Assembly (NCBI GenBank): GCA_024695405.1
Contig: JAILIF010000103.1
Location: 1 to 33,511 of the forward strand
DNA length: 33,511 nucleotides
DNA from: Bacilli bacterium
Lineage (GTDB): Bacteria; Bacillota_I; Bacilli_A; RFN20; CAG-826
Direction: 5' to 3'
The number at the start of each line of letters is the position of its first letter. The stretch's first letter is position 1. Of the stretch, positions 1 through 11,464 are shown piece after piece. The notes under the pieces are model-generated. The model was given only the letters and a program-made list of their open reading frames with translations, was not told where the DNA came from and made no database searches. A program made the translations under genes and the position numbers.

Positions 1-1
1 T

Positions 2-283
2 CATCGTGTGAATTTATTGAAGGATATCTTAGTATCGTTCAATTCCTTATGTAATTCATACAGAGGAATTACTGAAGGTATGTTATTTAGTGCTTTTGCA
101 CTAGATAAGAAAACTATCGCTGATATTGAATTAGCGATTAGCAAAAAAGAAGGTAGAAAAGTATCTTTAATTTTTAAAATTGATCCATCTTTAATTGGTG
201 GAGTAAAAGTTGTTATTAATAACCACATCTATGATGGAAGTGTTAAAAACAAACTTGTAGAAATGAAACAAAGTCTTTCTTAA
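2..283 (+). CDS. atpH: ATP synthase F1 delta subunit, C-terminal part (5' truncated by window edge)
   Basis: Frame 2 is open from the window edge to TAA at 281-283. The C-terminal pattern '[25 protein letters not shown]' is typical of AtpH, and the gene lies directly upstream of atpA. Confidence 0.9.
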   Translation, partial: HRVNLLKDILVSFNSLCNSYRGITEGMLFSAFALDKKTIADIELAISKKEGRKVSLIFKIDPSLIGGVKVVINNHIYDGSVKNKLVEMKQSLS

Positions 284-297
284 AAGGAGGAAAGTTT

Positions 298-1800
298 ATG
301 AAGATAAACGCAAATGAAATCAGCGCTCTTATTAAAGAGCAGATTAAAAGTTATCGTCACAAAGTTGATTCTTCTAACGTTGGCAGCGTTGTCTCTGTTG
401 GAGATGGTATCGCTACTGTTTACGGCCTTGATAAGGCAATGTTAGGAGAATTATTAGAGTTCCCAAACGGTATTTTTGGTATGGCAATGAATCTCGACAA
501 TGATTCTGTTGGTGCTGTTTTACTTGGTGACGCTTCTTTAATTAAGGAAGGCGACGTTGTTAAATCTACTGGTGAAGTTATGAAAGTTCCAGCTGGAGAA
601 GCTATGCTTGGTAGAGTAATTAACGCTTTAGGCCAACCAATTGACGGAAAAGGCGATATTAAAACAACTGCATATCGCCCAATTGAAGTTATTGCGCCTG
701 GTGTTATGACTAGAAAATCAGTCGATACTTCTTTAGCAACTGGTATCACAATGATTGACGCAATTACTCCAATTGGTCGTGGCCAAAGAGAATTAATCAT
801 TGGTGATAGACAAACAGGTAAAACTGCAATCGCTATTGATACAATCATCAACCAAAAAGGCAAAGATGTTATTTGTATCTATGTTGCAATTGGCCAAAAG
901 AATTCAACAGTTGCTCAAATCGTTGATAAATTAAACACATTCGGTGCTTTAGATTACACAGTTGTTTTAGCAGCTACTGCTTCTGAAGAAGCTCCAATGC
1001 TTTATATCGCGCCTTATGCAGGTGTTGCTATTGCAGAAGAATTCATGTCAAAAGGCAAAGATGTACTTATCGTATATGACGATTTAAGTAAACACGCCGT
1101 TGCTTATCGTACTCTTTCACTTCTCTTAAAGAGAAGCCCAGGACGTGAAGCTTTCCCTGGTGATGTCTTCTATTTACATAGCAGACTTCTTGAAAGAGCT
1201 TGTAAGTTAGCTCCTGAATATGGTGGTGGTTCTATTACTGCTCTTCCAATTGTAGAAACTCAAGCAGGTGATATTTCTGCATATATTCCTACAAACGTTA
1301 TTTCTATTACAGATGGTCAAATCTTCTTAACTACAGATGCATTTAACGCTGGTCAAAGACCTGCTATTGATTCTGGTTTATCAGTATCCCGTGTTGGTGG
1401 TGCTGCTCAAACTAAAGCTATGAAGAAAGTTGCTGCATCTTTAAAGATTGAATTAGCTAACTTTATGGAAATGAAATCATTCGCTCAATTCGGTAGTGAT
1501 TTAGATGCTTCTACAGTATCAATTTTAAAACATGGTGAAGCTTTAATGGCAGTGCTTAAACAAGCACAATACTCTCCTTATCAATTAGATAAACAAGTAT
1601 TTGATTTATTTGTTGCTAAGAATAAATTCTTAGATGACATACCTACAAACAAAATAAGACACGTATTAGATGAAGGATATAAATTCGTTAATAATTTAAA
1701 TCCTGAAATCTTTGCAGTTATTAATAAAACTAAAGTATTGGATGATGATACATCTAATAAACTATTAGCAGCAGTAAAGGATTACTTTAAGAGCTTATAA
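298..1800 (+). CDS. atpA: ATP synthase F1 alpha subunit
   Basis: 500 aa; '[15 protein letters not shown]' P-loop and '[15 protein letters not shown]'; RBS aaggaggaaagtttATG. Confidence 0.98.
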   Translation: MKINANEISALIKEQIKSYRHKVDSSNVGSVVSVGDGIATVYGLDKAMLGELLEFPNGIFGMAMNLDNDSVGAVLLGDASLIKEGDVVKSTGEVMKVPAGEAMLGRVINALGQPIDGKGDIKTTAYRPIEVIAPGVMTRKSVDTSLATGITMIDAITPIGRGQRELIIGDRQTGKTAIAIDTIINQKGKDVICIYVAIGQKNSTVAQIVDKLNTFGALDYTVVLAATASEEAPMLYIAPYAGVAIAEEFMSKGKDVLIVYDDLSKHAVAYRTLSLLLKRSPGREAFPGDVFYLHSRLLERACKLAPEYGGGSITALPIVETQAGDISAYIPTNVISITDGQIFLTTDAFNAGQRPAIDSGLSVSRVGGAAQTKAMKKVAASLKIELANFMEMKSFAQFGSDLDASTVSILKHGEALMAVLKQAQYSPYQLDKQVFDLFVAKNKFLDDIPTNKIRHVLDEGYKFVNNLNPEIFAVINKTKVLDDDTSNKLLAAVKDYFKSL

Positions 1801-1802
1801 TT

Positions 1803-4050
<2,248 letters not shown>

Positions 4051-4051
<1 letters not shown>

Positions 4052-4446
4052 TGAAACAGTTACATCTGGAAATTCTTACTCTATACGGAAAATATTTTGC
4101 TGGTGATGTTGATTGGATTCAAATCAAAAGCGAAGATTTTCTTATGCAGATTTTGCCAAATCACGCTCCATTAGTGTCTTCTTTAGTTGTTTCAAAAATG
4201 GTTATTAAAAATGGGATGCATGAAGATTTATACGCTATCGGTGGAGGAATAGTAAAAGTAGAAAAAGGTGTAACTACTTTATTACTTAATTCAATCGAAG
4301 GAAAACACGATATTGATATTAATAGAGCCAACGATGCTAAGGATAGAGCAGAGAAACGTTTATCTAATAAAGATGAATATGATGAAGCAAGAGCTAAATC
4401 AGCCTTAGAGAGAGCCCTTAATAGAATATCTGTTTATAATTCTTAA
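4051..4446 (+). CDS. atpC: ATP synthase F1 epsilon subunit
   Basis: 131 aa; 'ILPNHAPLVSSL', 'AIGGGIVKVEKGVTTLL'; ATG overlaps the atpD stop (taATG). Confidence 0.95.
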
Positions 4447-4447
4447 T

Positions 4448-4966
4448 ATGATTCATATAGTTTTATATAGACCTGAAAAACCACAAAATACTGGAAATAT
4501 TATGAGAACTTGCGTAGCAATTCACGCAATGCTTCATATTATTGGTCCTTTAACTTTTTCTATCGATTCAAAAGATCTTAAAAGAGTTGGTATGGATTAT
4601 ATTGATGATCTTAAATATGATTATTTTCCAACATACGAAGATTTTAAGAATAAATATGGAAATAAAAGCATTTACTATGTAACTAGATATTCAAAAACTA
4701 CTTATTCCGAATTTGATTTCACAAATCAATTAGAAGATGTATTTTTAATGTTTGGTAGAGAGTCTACTGGTATTCCACATGATATTTTAAGAGAACATCA
4801 AGATAAACTTTTAAGAATCCCTATGGTTCCAGAAGCTAGAAGTTTGAATCTTTCTAACTGTGTTGCGATAGTGGCTTATGAAGTTCTTAGACAACAAAAA
4901 TTCCCTAATCTTTCTACTCAAGAAGAGATTAAGGGAGAAGATTTCTTATTTAACGAAAAGAATTAA
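4448..4966 (+). CDS. trmL: tRNA (cytidine(34)-2'-O)-methyltransferase, SPOUT family
   Basis: 'PEKPQNTGNIMRTCVA', 'MFGRESTGIPHDIL', 'IPMVPEARSLNLSNCVAIVAYEVLRQ' SPOUT motifs. Confidence 0.93.
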   Translation: MIHIVLYRPEKPQNTGNIMRTCVAIHAMLHIIGPLTFSIDSKDLKRVGMDYIDDLKYDYFPTYEDFKNKYGNKSIYYVTRYSKTTYSEFDFTNQLEDVFLMFGRESTGIPHDILREHQDKLLRIPMVPEARSLNLSNCVAIVAYEVLRQQKFPNLSTQEEIKGEDFLFNEKN

Positions 4967-6336
4967 ATATTCTTATAATTTTTAATTATAGATTTAGACT
5001 CTTCTCTAACATTTTGTACAAGAATAGTCTTATATGAAAGCATGTTAACAAGGCCGGGTTTCCTGCCTTTTTTAACATCTTTAACAATAGTGTAATATAC
5101 TTCACCAGTTTCTTTACCTGCTAAAACTAATGCGAGTTCTGCTGCAAATAACAAAGTATCGCTATTAGGATTAGAGTTTCTAACAATTATATGAGAACCA
5201 TGATAGTCTTTAATGTGCAAAAATGTATCGTTTTTATTCGCGATAGAGAAAGTTAATTTATCGTTAGTTGATGAATTCTTTCCAAAACAAATTTGAGTCC
5301 CTTTATAATCTAATAAACCTATTGAAACTGTTTTTATATGTTTTTTATCTTGAGCGTATTTATGAGGCAGTAATTCATTTGCTAATGCAAACATTTCTGA
5401 TTCGTCCATATATGCGCAAGAATTTAATATATAGGTTAAATAAGATATTTCGTTTCTACATTTCTCAATTTCAATATTGTTCATCTCAATTGTACGTTTA
5501 GATTTTTTGTAAATTTTAAAACAATTATTAGCATTTTCTCCACTTGATAAAGAATCATCATATTTAATATTGTTTTCTTTAACATATTTCTTAATTTGTT
5601 CTATATCATCAGCTAACATCAAGATAGTGTTTCCATGATTGATATAAATCTTTTTCTTGGTAGCATCTTCTATTGAATCGTTTAAGACACCAAGCTTCTT
5701 TTCCAAAGACTTAATCCTTATTTTAATATGTTTAAATAGTGGTTCATATTTTTCTTGAGCTCTTTTTTTAACAGCGGTTTCATAATCACTAACTGCTAGA
5801 ATTTTTATGTCATTTAAAGGCTTTATTTCTTCTTCTCTTAACTGAATTGGACTAGGTGCAACATATTCAAAATTTTGAATAATACTTCTTTGAGCGGCGA
5901 GGCCTGTATAGTGAGAAGCATAAAGAATAATATTTTTATCATTAGTAATGATTAAATTTGGTCTTTGTGGAATGCACTCTATAATAAGGATATATTTTTC
6001 TTTTTCGAATAAATCATTAGATTTTTGTAGGGTAAATTTAAAAATACGATCATTGTTAACTTGTTCAATGTTTACAATATAAGACTCTCTAATGTACTTT
6101 CTTAAGACATCATTGGTATTACAAATAACTGTGGAAATTGAATCAACTTTACCAATAAGAGAAACATATGAATTCTGGTGTTCTAAAGAAATAAACAATT
6201 GTTCATTTTTTATCATCGAAAATGAAAATAAAAAACATCTGGAGTTGATGATTGTGGTTTGATTTATCTTAGCTCCAATAAGTTGCTTTAAGTCGCCATA
6301 TATTGTTTGGAAGTCACGAGCGTTTATTTTTTTCAT
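4963..6336 (-). CDS. Rqc2/RqcH-like NFACT-domain protein (FbpA family), shortened
   Basis: NFACT-N signals ('NNDRIFKF', 'ECIPQRPNLIITNDKNIIL') and NFACT-R signals ('FLHIKDYHGSHIIVRN', 'VKDVKKGRKPGLV'); 457 aa. Confidence 0.88.
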   Translation of the reverse strand: MKKINARDFQTIYGDLKQLIGAKINQTTIINSRCFLFSFSMIKNEQLFISLEHQNSYVSLIGKVDSISTVICNTNDVLRKYIRESYIVNIEQVNNDRIFKFTLQKSNDLFEKEKYILIIECIPQRPNLIITNDKNIILYASHYTGLAAQRSIIQNFEYVAPSPIQLREEEIKPLNDIKILAVSDYETAVKKRAQEKYEPLFKHIKIRIKSLEKKLGVLNDSIEDATKKKIYINHGNTILMLADDIEQIKKYVKENNIKYDDSLSSGENANNCFKIYKKSKRTIEMNNIEIEKCRNEISYLTYILNSCAYMDESEMFALANELLPHKYAQDKKHIKTVSIGLLDYKGTQICFGKNSSTNDKLTFSIANKNDTFLHIKDYHGSHIIVRNSNPNSDTLLFAAELALVLAGKETGEVYYTIVKDVKKGRKPGLVNMLSYKTILVQNVREESKSIIKNYKNI

Positions 6337-6395
6337 GCAAACTTATCTTATCAAAAACTTGACCTATTATAAAATAGGTATATGATATTCATGGT

Positions 6396-6971
6396 ATGAA
6401 AAAAGGATTATTGATTATTCTTTCTGGGCCATCTGGAGTCGGTAAGGGAACTGTTAGAAAATATATTTGCAGTAAAAAAACCGTTGATTTTGAATATTCA
6501 ATATCAATGACTACTAGAGCACCAAGAGATAACGAAAAAGATGGTGTTGAATATTATTTTGTTTCCAAAGAAGAATTTTTAAAGAGAATCGAAGAAGATA
6601 AATTCTTAGAACACGCTGAGTTTGTTGGAAATTATTATGGTACTCCAAAAGATAAAGTTGAAGAATTAAGAAACGAAGGTAAAAACGTCTTACTTGAAAT
6701 CGAAATAAATGGTGCTACTCAAGTACTTGAAAAAACAAAAGATGATGATGGCGTTATTTCATTTTTCTTAGTTCCACCTTCATTAAAGAAACTTGAAGAA
6801 AGAATTAGAGCAAGAAAATCTGAACCTGAGGAAGTAATTAAATTACGCTTAGAAAAGGGCAGAAAAGAAATGGAAAATGCTAAATTCTACGATTACACAA
6901 TTAAAAACGATAGAGTAGCAAACGCCGGTAATAAAATTATTGAAATCTTAAAAAAGAAAATGAGTGAATAA
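6396..6971 (+). CDS. gmk: Guanylate kinase
   Basis: 'LIILSGPSGVGKGTV', 'SISMTTRAPRDNEKDGVEYYFVSKEEF'. Confidence 0.97.
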   Translation: MKKGLLIILSGPSGVGKGTVRKYICSKKTVDFEYSISMTTRAPRDNEKDGVEYYFVSKEEFLKRIEEDKFLEHAEFVGNYYGTPKDKVEELRNEGKNVLLEIEINGATQVLEKTKDDDGVISFFLVPPSLKKLEERIRARKSEPEEVIKLRLEKGRKEMENAKFYDYTIKNDRVANAGNKIIEILKKKMSE

Positions 6972-6992
6972 GGCCGTAAGGTCTTTTTCTTT
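6969..6992 (+). terminator. Intrinsic terminator after gmk
   Basis: AAGGCC-GTAA-GGTCTT hairpin with GNRA-like loop, followed by TTTTTCTTT, overlapping the gmk stop. Confidence 0.7.
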
Positions 6993-7068
6993 ACTATTAA
7001 TGCACTTTTATACAATTTTTATATAAAAATGTATCTTGGTATATTATAATTTTCATTGAGGTTTCATT

Positions 7069-7560
7069 ATGATTACAGTTACTATTTATGGCTTAGACCA
7101 ATTCGTTGTTGGTCGTTTATCACAAGAAATGACACCTTCATTAGCTAGACTTTATGAAGTTGATGAAGATGAAATAAATTTTGTTGCACCTGAAAATATG
7201 GTTTTCCATAAAGGTGTAGAACAAACTTCTTGGAATGTTATCGTTCATGTTAACGCTCCTATGAAAGTAAGCGTATTACAAGATGACGTTGCTCGTTTTA
7301 TTCTTACTTCAATTGGAGATGTAGGAATTCATAAAACTATCGAATTCTATTACTATTCTCAAGATAATCGTTACACAAAATATAACGATGATTATCCAAG
7401 ATACATTACAGAAGAAAATACCGTTGGCTATGAAGAAGAATATGAAGATGATGATGAATGTGATGATGAAGATTGCGACTGCCATCACCATCACGATGAA
7501 GACGAACTCTTCACCGGCGACATTTTTGAAGGTATTGATTTAGATAAAAAGGGTAGATAG
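7069..7560 (+). CDS. DUF1904-like small protein with acidic/Cys/His-rich C-terminal tail
   Basis: Complete ORF with 'gaggtttcattATG'. The N-terminal ~110 aa follow a DUF1904-like pattern (weak, by eye). Tail: 'EEEYEDDDECDDEDCDCHHHHDEDELF'. Confidence 0.5.
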   Translation: MITVTIYGLDQFVVGRLSQEMTPSLARLYEVDEDEINFVAPENMVFHKGVEQTSWNVIVHVNAPMKVSVLQDDVARFILTSIGDVGIHKTIEFYYYSQDNRYTKYNDDYPRYITEENTVGYEEEYEDDDECDDEDCDCHHHHDEDELFTGDIFEGIDLDKKGR

Positions 7561-8798
7561 TGGAAACAATTAAATTAGCAAACAATATTCTTAAAGAAGT
7601 AGTGTTTAAAGGAACACCTTTTTCACTTGCTTTAAAAAACGAATGGAAATATAAAAACGTAGATATCAAAGAAAGAAGTTTAGTAACAGCTATCGTTGGC
7701 TGTTCCTTAAGACATTATTATTTATTCCAAAACGGATTAAAGAAATTTGTTGAAAATCCTTCTGAAGATCTTTTCTCTTTAACATTTATTGGCCTATCAA
7801 ATTCTATTTTCTTGAAGAAAATTGAAGAAAACGATATCAAAAAACATGTTCAAAAAGTATTAAGCCAAGAGGAATTTGATATCTATAAAGAAATCGTAGA
7901 AAAATGCAAAGAAACTTCTCAACTATTACCAGATAACATTAATGTTAATTCTTTAGAATATCTTTCATTTAGATATAACACTCCGCTTTGGTTAATCAAA
8001 ATGTGGAACAAGCATTTTGGGTTGAATGTTGTTTATAAACTTTTAAGAAACAATAATTCTCCACTTAGAACATTTGTTAAGTCTTTAACTAATGAAGAAA
8101 TAATGAATCCTGATTTTTCAAAGAAGGATGAAAATTTCTATGAATATTTAGGACAAGGTGCTGCTAAAAATAATCCACTTTTTGAAAGTAAGAAATTATT
8201 TGGCTATTCAATCGCGATGAACGATATGAATAAAAACGTAGATATTGATGCTGTTAGAGGTATCGCTATTTATCAAGGATATCCAAACAATATCTTATTA
8301 GACATTGTTAGTAGAACTAGCAAGTATATTAGACTTGATATTGTTACACCTAGTTTCCAAGTTTTATACGAAACTAGAAGAAATATAACTAACTTTGGTT
8401 TTGAAAACGTTGCTATTTATGAAGCAAATGCCGAATCAATGATTACTTGTATTTCTAAAAAAGTTCATACTCTTTTTGTAATGCCTAATAACTCTAGATT
8501 CGCATTACTTAGAAGTACTCCAGATTATTTCTTAAAAATTGATCAAAATAAATTAGATGAATATCTCAAAGAAGAAAAAACCGCTTTATATGAAGGCGCT
8601 AACTTTGTAGAAGATGGTGGTAGTTTAATTTACTGCATTAATACTGTTAACCAAAAAGAAGGTAGATTAATGATAGAATCCTTCTTAAATGAACATCCTG
8701 ATTTCTCCTTAACTGAAGAAAAACAAAAGTTCGGATTTGGTGACGGAGATGCATGCTTTTACTATGCAATATTAGTTAAGGGAGTTTCTCGTGATTAA
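7560..8798 (+). CDS. RsmB/Sun-like 16S rRNA m5C methyltransferase homologue, catalytic motifs degenerate (likely pseudoenzyme)
   Basis: Position directly upstream of rlmN. N-terminal NusB-like segment, 'GGSLIYCINTVNQKEGRLMIESFLNEHPDFSL' and C-terminal 'GDGDACFYYAILVKG' align by eye with RsmB; GTG start overlaps the upstream stop. Confidence 0.75.
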   Translation: METIKLANNILKEVVFKGTPFSLALKNEWKYKNVDIKERSLVTAIVGCSLRHYYLFQNGLKKFVENPSEDLFSLTFIGLSNSIFLKKIEENDIKKHVQKVLSQEEFDIYKEIVEKCKETSQLLPDNINVNSLEYLSFRYNTPLWLIKMWNKHFGLNVVYKLLRNNNSPLRTFVKSLTNEEIMNPDFSKKDENFYEYLGQGAAKNNPLFESKKLFGYSIAMNDMNKNVDIDAVRGIAIYQGYPNNILLDIVSRTSKYIRLDIVTPSFQVLYETRRNITNFGFENVAIYEANAESMITCISKKVHTLFVMPNNSRFALLRSTPDYFLKIDQNKLDEYLKEEKTALYEGANFVEDGGSLIYCINTVNQKEGRLMIESFLNEHPDFSLTEEKQKFGFGDGDACFYYAILVKGVSRD

Positions 8799-9834
8799 TC
8801 TTTACGGTCAAGAAATGGAAAAACTTAAAAAGTTAATGGTCGAAGAAGGCCAAAAACCATTTCGCGCTGTTCAACTATATACTTGGATTTATGAAAAGAA
8901 AGCTACATCATTTGATGAAATGAGTGACATTTCTTTGAAATTCAGAGAAGTTTTAAAAGAGAAATATTGTTTAGATATTCCTAAGATTTTCACAAAACAA
9001 GTTAGTAGTGATGGCACTATTAAACTTTTATTAGAACTTAAAGATAGCAAGAAGGTTGAATGTGTTTTAATGCGCTATAACTATGGGTGCGCTGTTTGCG
9101 TGTCTTCACAAGTTGGGTGTAATATGGCATGTTCATTCTGCTCTTCAGGAATATTAGGCAAACAAAGAAATCTTGAACCAGAAGAAATGGTTGGGCAAAT
9201 CTTAGTAATAAATAAACTTCTTGAAGAAGAAGGAAAAGGACAACATGTAACTCATATTGTTGTTATGGGCACTGGTGAGCCTTTTGATAATTATGATAAT
9301 GTTATGGATTTTATACGTATTGTAAACAATCAAAAAGGTTTAGCGATTGGTGCTAGACATATAACTGTATCAACATGTGGATTGATTGAAGGAATAAAAA
9401 AATATGCTAGAGAAGGACTACAAACTAATTTAGCTATTTCTTTACATGCTCCAAATAACGAACTTAGAAATCAATTAATGAAAGTTAATAAAGCATATCC
9501 TTTAGAAGTTTTAATGGAAGCTGTTAGAGAATATGAATCAATCGCAAATAGAAGAGTAACTTATGAATATTTACTAATTCAAGATGTTAACGATAATAAA
9601 GAAAATGCAGAACAATTAATTAAATTAATTAAAGGAACTATGGGATATGTTAATTTAATCCCATATAACGAAACAAATAAAAATGATTATAAAAGACCAA
9701 GTGGTAATAGAATTCATGCTTTCTTAGACTGGCTAATTAAAAGTGGAGTTAATGCTACTATTAGAAAAGAATTTGGTAGTGATATTGACGCAGCTTGTGG
9801 CCAACTTAAGGCGAAAGTGGAGGAATCATTATGA
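8791..9834 (+). CDS. rlmN: 23S rRNA (adenine2503-C2)/tRNA methyltransferase, radical SAM
   Basis: 'CNMACSFCSSGILGKQRNL' (CxxxCxxC), 'VVMGTGEPFDNYDNV', 'AISLHAPNNELR'. Confidence 0.97.
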   Translation: MINLYGQEMEKLKKLMVEEGQKPFRAVQLYTWIYEKKATSFDEMSDISLKFREVLKEKYCLDIPKIFTKQVSSDGTIKLLLELKDSKKVECVLMRYNYGCAVCVSSQVGCNMACSFCSSGILGKQRNLEPEEMVGQILVINKLLEEEGKGQHVTHIVVMGTGEPFDNYDNVMDFIRIVNNQKGLAIGARHITVSTCGLIEGIKKYAREGLQTNLAISLHAPNNELRNQLMKVNKAYPLEVLMEAVREYESIANRRVTYEYLLIQDVNDNKENAEQLIKLIKGTMGYVNLIPYNETNKNDYKRPSGNRIHAFLDWLIKSGVNATIRKEFGSDIDAACGQLKAKVEESL

Positions 9835-10580
9835 GAAAAGGTGATTTGAGAGGTAACTTTGCTGAAAGAGTAGATATTGGTAAAGTTAGAAGAACTAACG
9901 AAGATCGTACATTAGCGTTAGTAAATGCATATGGCGATGTTATTCTTGTTGCTTGCGATGGAATGGGCGGAGAAAATAAGGGCGATTTTGCTGCTTCTTT
10001 AACTATTGAAACAATCGATGAATTATTCTCAAAAGTAAAAAGATTCAAAACCGCTTTAGGTGCTAAAAAGTTTGTTAGAAAATGTTTAAGAACCGCTAAT
10101 AAAATTGTTTTTAATGAAAGTCATACTCATGAAATGTACAAAGACATGGGAACATGTGTTTCTATTGTTATTGTTACTGAAAACTTCTTTGTTATAGGAC
10201 ACATGGGTGACACTAGAGTATATAAATTTGGTAGAGGAAGTTTTGAACAATTAACAATAGATCATACTCTTGCTCAACGTGATTATAGAATGGGCAAGAT
10301 TACCAAAGAAGAAATGTCTACATATAGAGATAGACATGTATTAACTAATGCTTTAGGTTTACATAGAGCAGTTGCTTGCGATATTGAACAATTTGATTAT
10401 CATGGAGAATCTATTCTTGTATGTAGTGATGGCTTATATAATAACGTTTCAGAAACAGAATTATTTACTGTTTTAAAGGGAAATGATAATACTTCTCAAA
10501 AGGTAAATGAATTGGTACACCAAGCAAACGCTAATGGTGGAAGTGATAATATAGCTGTTGTTCTTTGGGAGAATAAATAA
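9831..10580 (+). CDS. PP2C-family Ser/Thr protein phosphatase (Stp/PrpC)
   Basis: 'GKVRRTNEDRTLA', 'VACDGMGGENKGDFAA', 'IGHMGDTRVYKF', 'VCSDGLYNNVSE', 'GGSDNIAVVL'. Confidence 0.95.
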   Translation: MRKGDLRGNFAERVDIGKVRRTNEDRTLALVNAYGDVILVACDGMGGENKGDFAASLTIETIDELFSKVKRFKTALGAKKFVRKCLRTANKIVFNESHTHEMYKDMGTCVSIVIVTENFFVIGHMGDTRVYKFGRGSFEQLTIDHTLAQRDYRMGKITKEEMSTYRDRHVLTNALGLHRAVACDIEQFDYHGESILVCSDGLYNNVSETELFTVLKGNDNTSQKVNELVHQANANGGSDNIAVVLWENK

Positions 10581-11464
10581 TGCCAATAGAAGTCGGCACA
10601 TTATTAGAATCTAGATATAGAATTATAAAAACAATCGGACATGGTGGTACTGCCGATGTTTTTCTTGCTAATGACATTATTAATAAAACCGACTTGGCTA
10701 TTAAAGTTTTAAAGGATGATTTAATCGAAGATCAAGAAGTACTAGAAAACTTTAGAAAAGAAGTTACTATCCTTTCTTGCTTATCTTCTGCTCATATTGT
10801 TAAGGTTTATGGATATTATTTGTATGAAAATAGGCCTTATATTATTAATGAATACGTTAAGGGAAATACTCTTAAAGATTTGCTAGATTTAAGAGGATAT
10901 TTGCCAATAGAAGAAGCAATCGATTATATGATTCAATTAACACAGGCTTTAATGCCAGCACACGCAAAAGGCGTTATTCATAGAGATATTAAGCCTCTTA
11001 ATATTTTTATATTAAATGATGGTACTCTTAAACTTGCTGATTTTGGTATTGCTCAAATTGGAAAAGCAAATTCTATAGAAAACCCTACATCAATTGTGGG
11101 CAGTGTCCATTACTTAGCGCCAGAAATAGTCAAAGGTAAGCCAGCTTGCCTAGCAAGTGATATTTATGCATGTGGAATTGTTTTCTATGAAATGCTAACT
11201 GGACAAGTTCCTTTTAGGGCAGATAATGCTGTGGATACAGCAGTGGCTCATGTAAAAGAAAAATTCCCATCAATTAGAAAAATATTACCTACATGTCCAA
11301 AAGAAATTGAAGCAATTATCAATAAATGCACGATGAAAGAACCTAATAATAGATATTTGAATGTAGAAGATTTTTATAATGCATTATGTAGTGTAAAAAG
11401 AATCGACTTTAATAAAAGCAAAAAGAAAGGCTTCTTTGCCAGATTGTTTGGGAGAAAAAAATGA
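10580..11464 (+). CDS. Ser/Thr protein kinase, PrkC-like catalytic domain only (no TM or PASTA)
   Basis: 'IGHGGTADVFLA', 'HRDIKPLNIF', 'ADFGIAQ', 'APEIVKGKPACLASDIYACGIVFYEMLTG'; ends 'KKKGFFARLFGRKK'. Confidence 0.94.
   Translation: MPIEVGTLLESRYRIIKTIGHGGTADVFLANDIINKTDLAIKVLKDDLIEDQEVLENFRKEVTILSCLSSAHIVKVYGYYLYENRPYIINEYVKGNTLKDLLDLRGYLPIEEAIDYMIQLTQALMPAHAKGVIHRDIKPLNIFILNDGTLKLADFGIAQIGKANSIENPTSIVGSVHYLAPEIVKGKPACLASDIYACGIVFYEMLTGQVPFRADNAVDTAVAHVKEKFPSIRKILPTCPKEIEAIINKCTMKEPNNRYLNVEDFYNALCSVKRIDFNKSKKKGFFARLFGRKK

Noticed and set aside
420-863. 147-aa minus-strand ORF inside atpA
   Set aside because: Antisense shadow of the strongly supported atpA coding frame; no own RBS or family pattern.
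5268-5501. 77-aa plus-strand ORF inside the Rqc2-like gene
   Set aside because: No RBS or recognisable domain; antisense to a supported gene.
7309-7494. 61-aa Ile/Phe-rich minus-strand ORF resembling a membrane peptide
   Set aside because: Antisense of the Asp/Glu/His-rich tail codons, which automatically read as hydrophobic residues.
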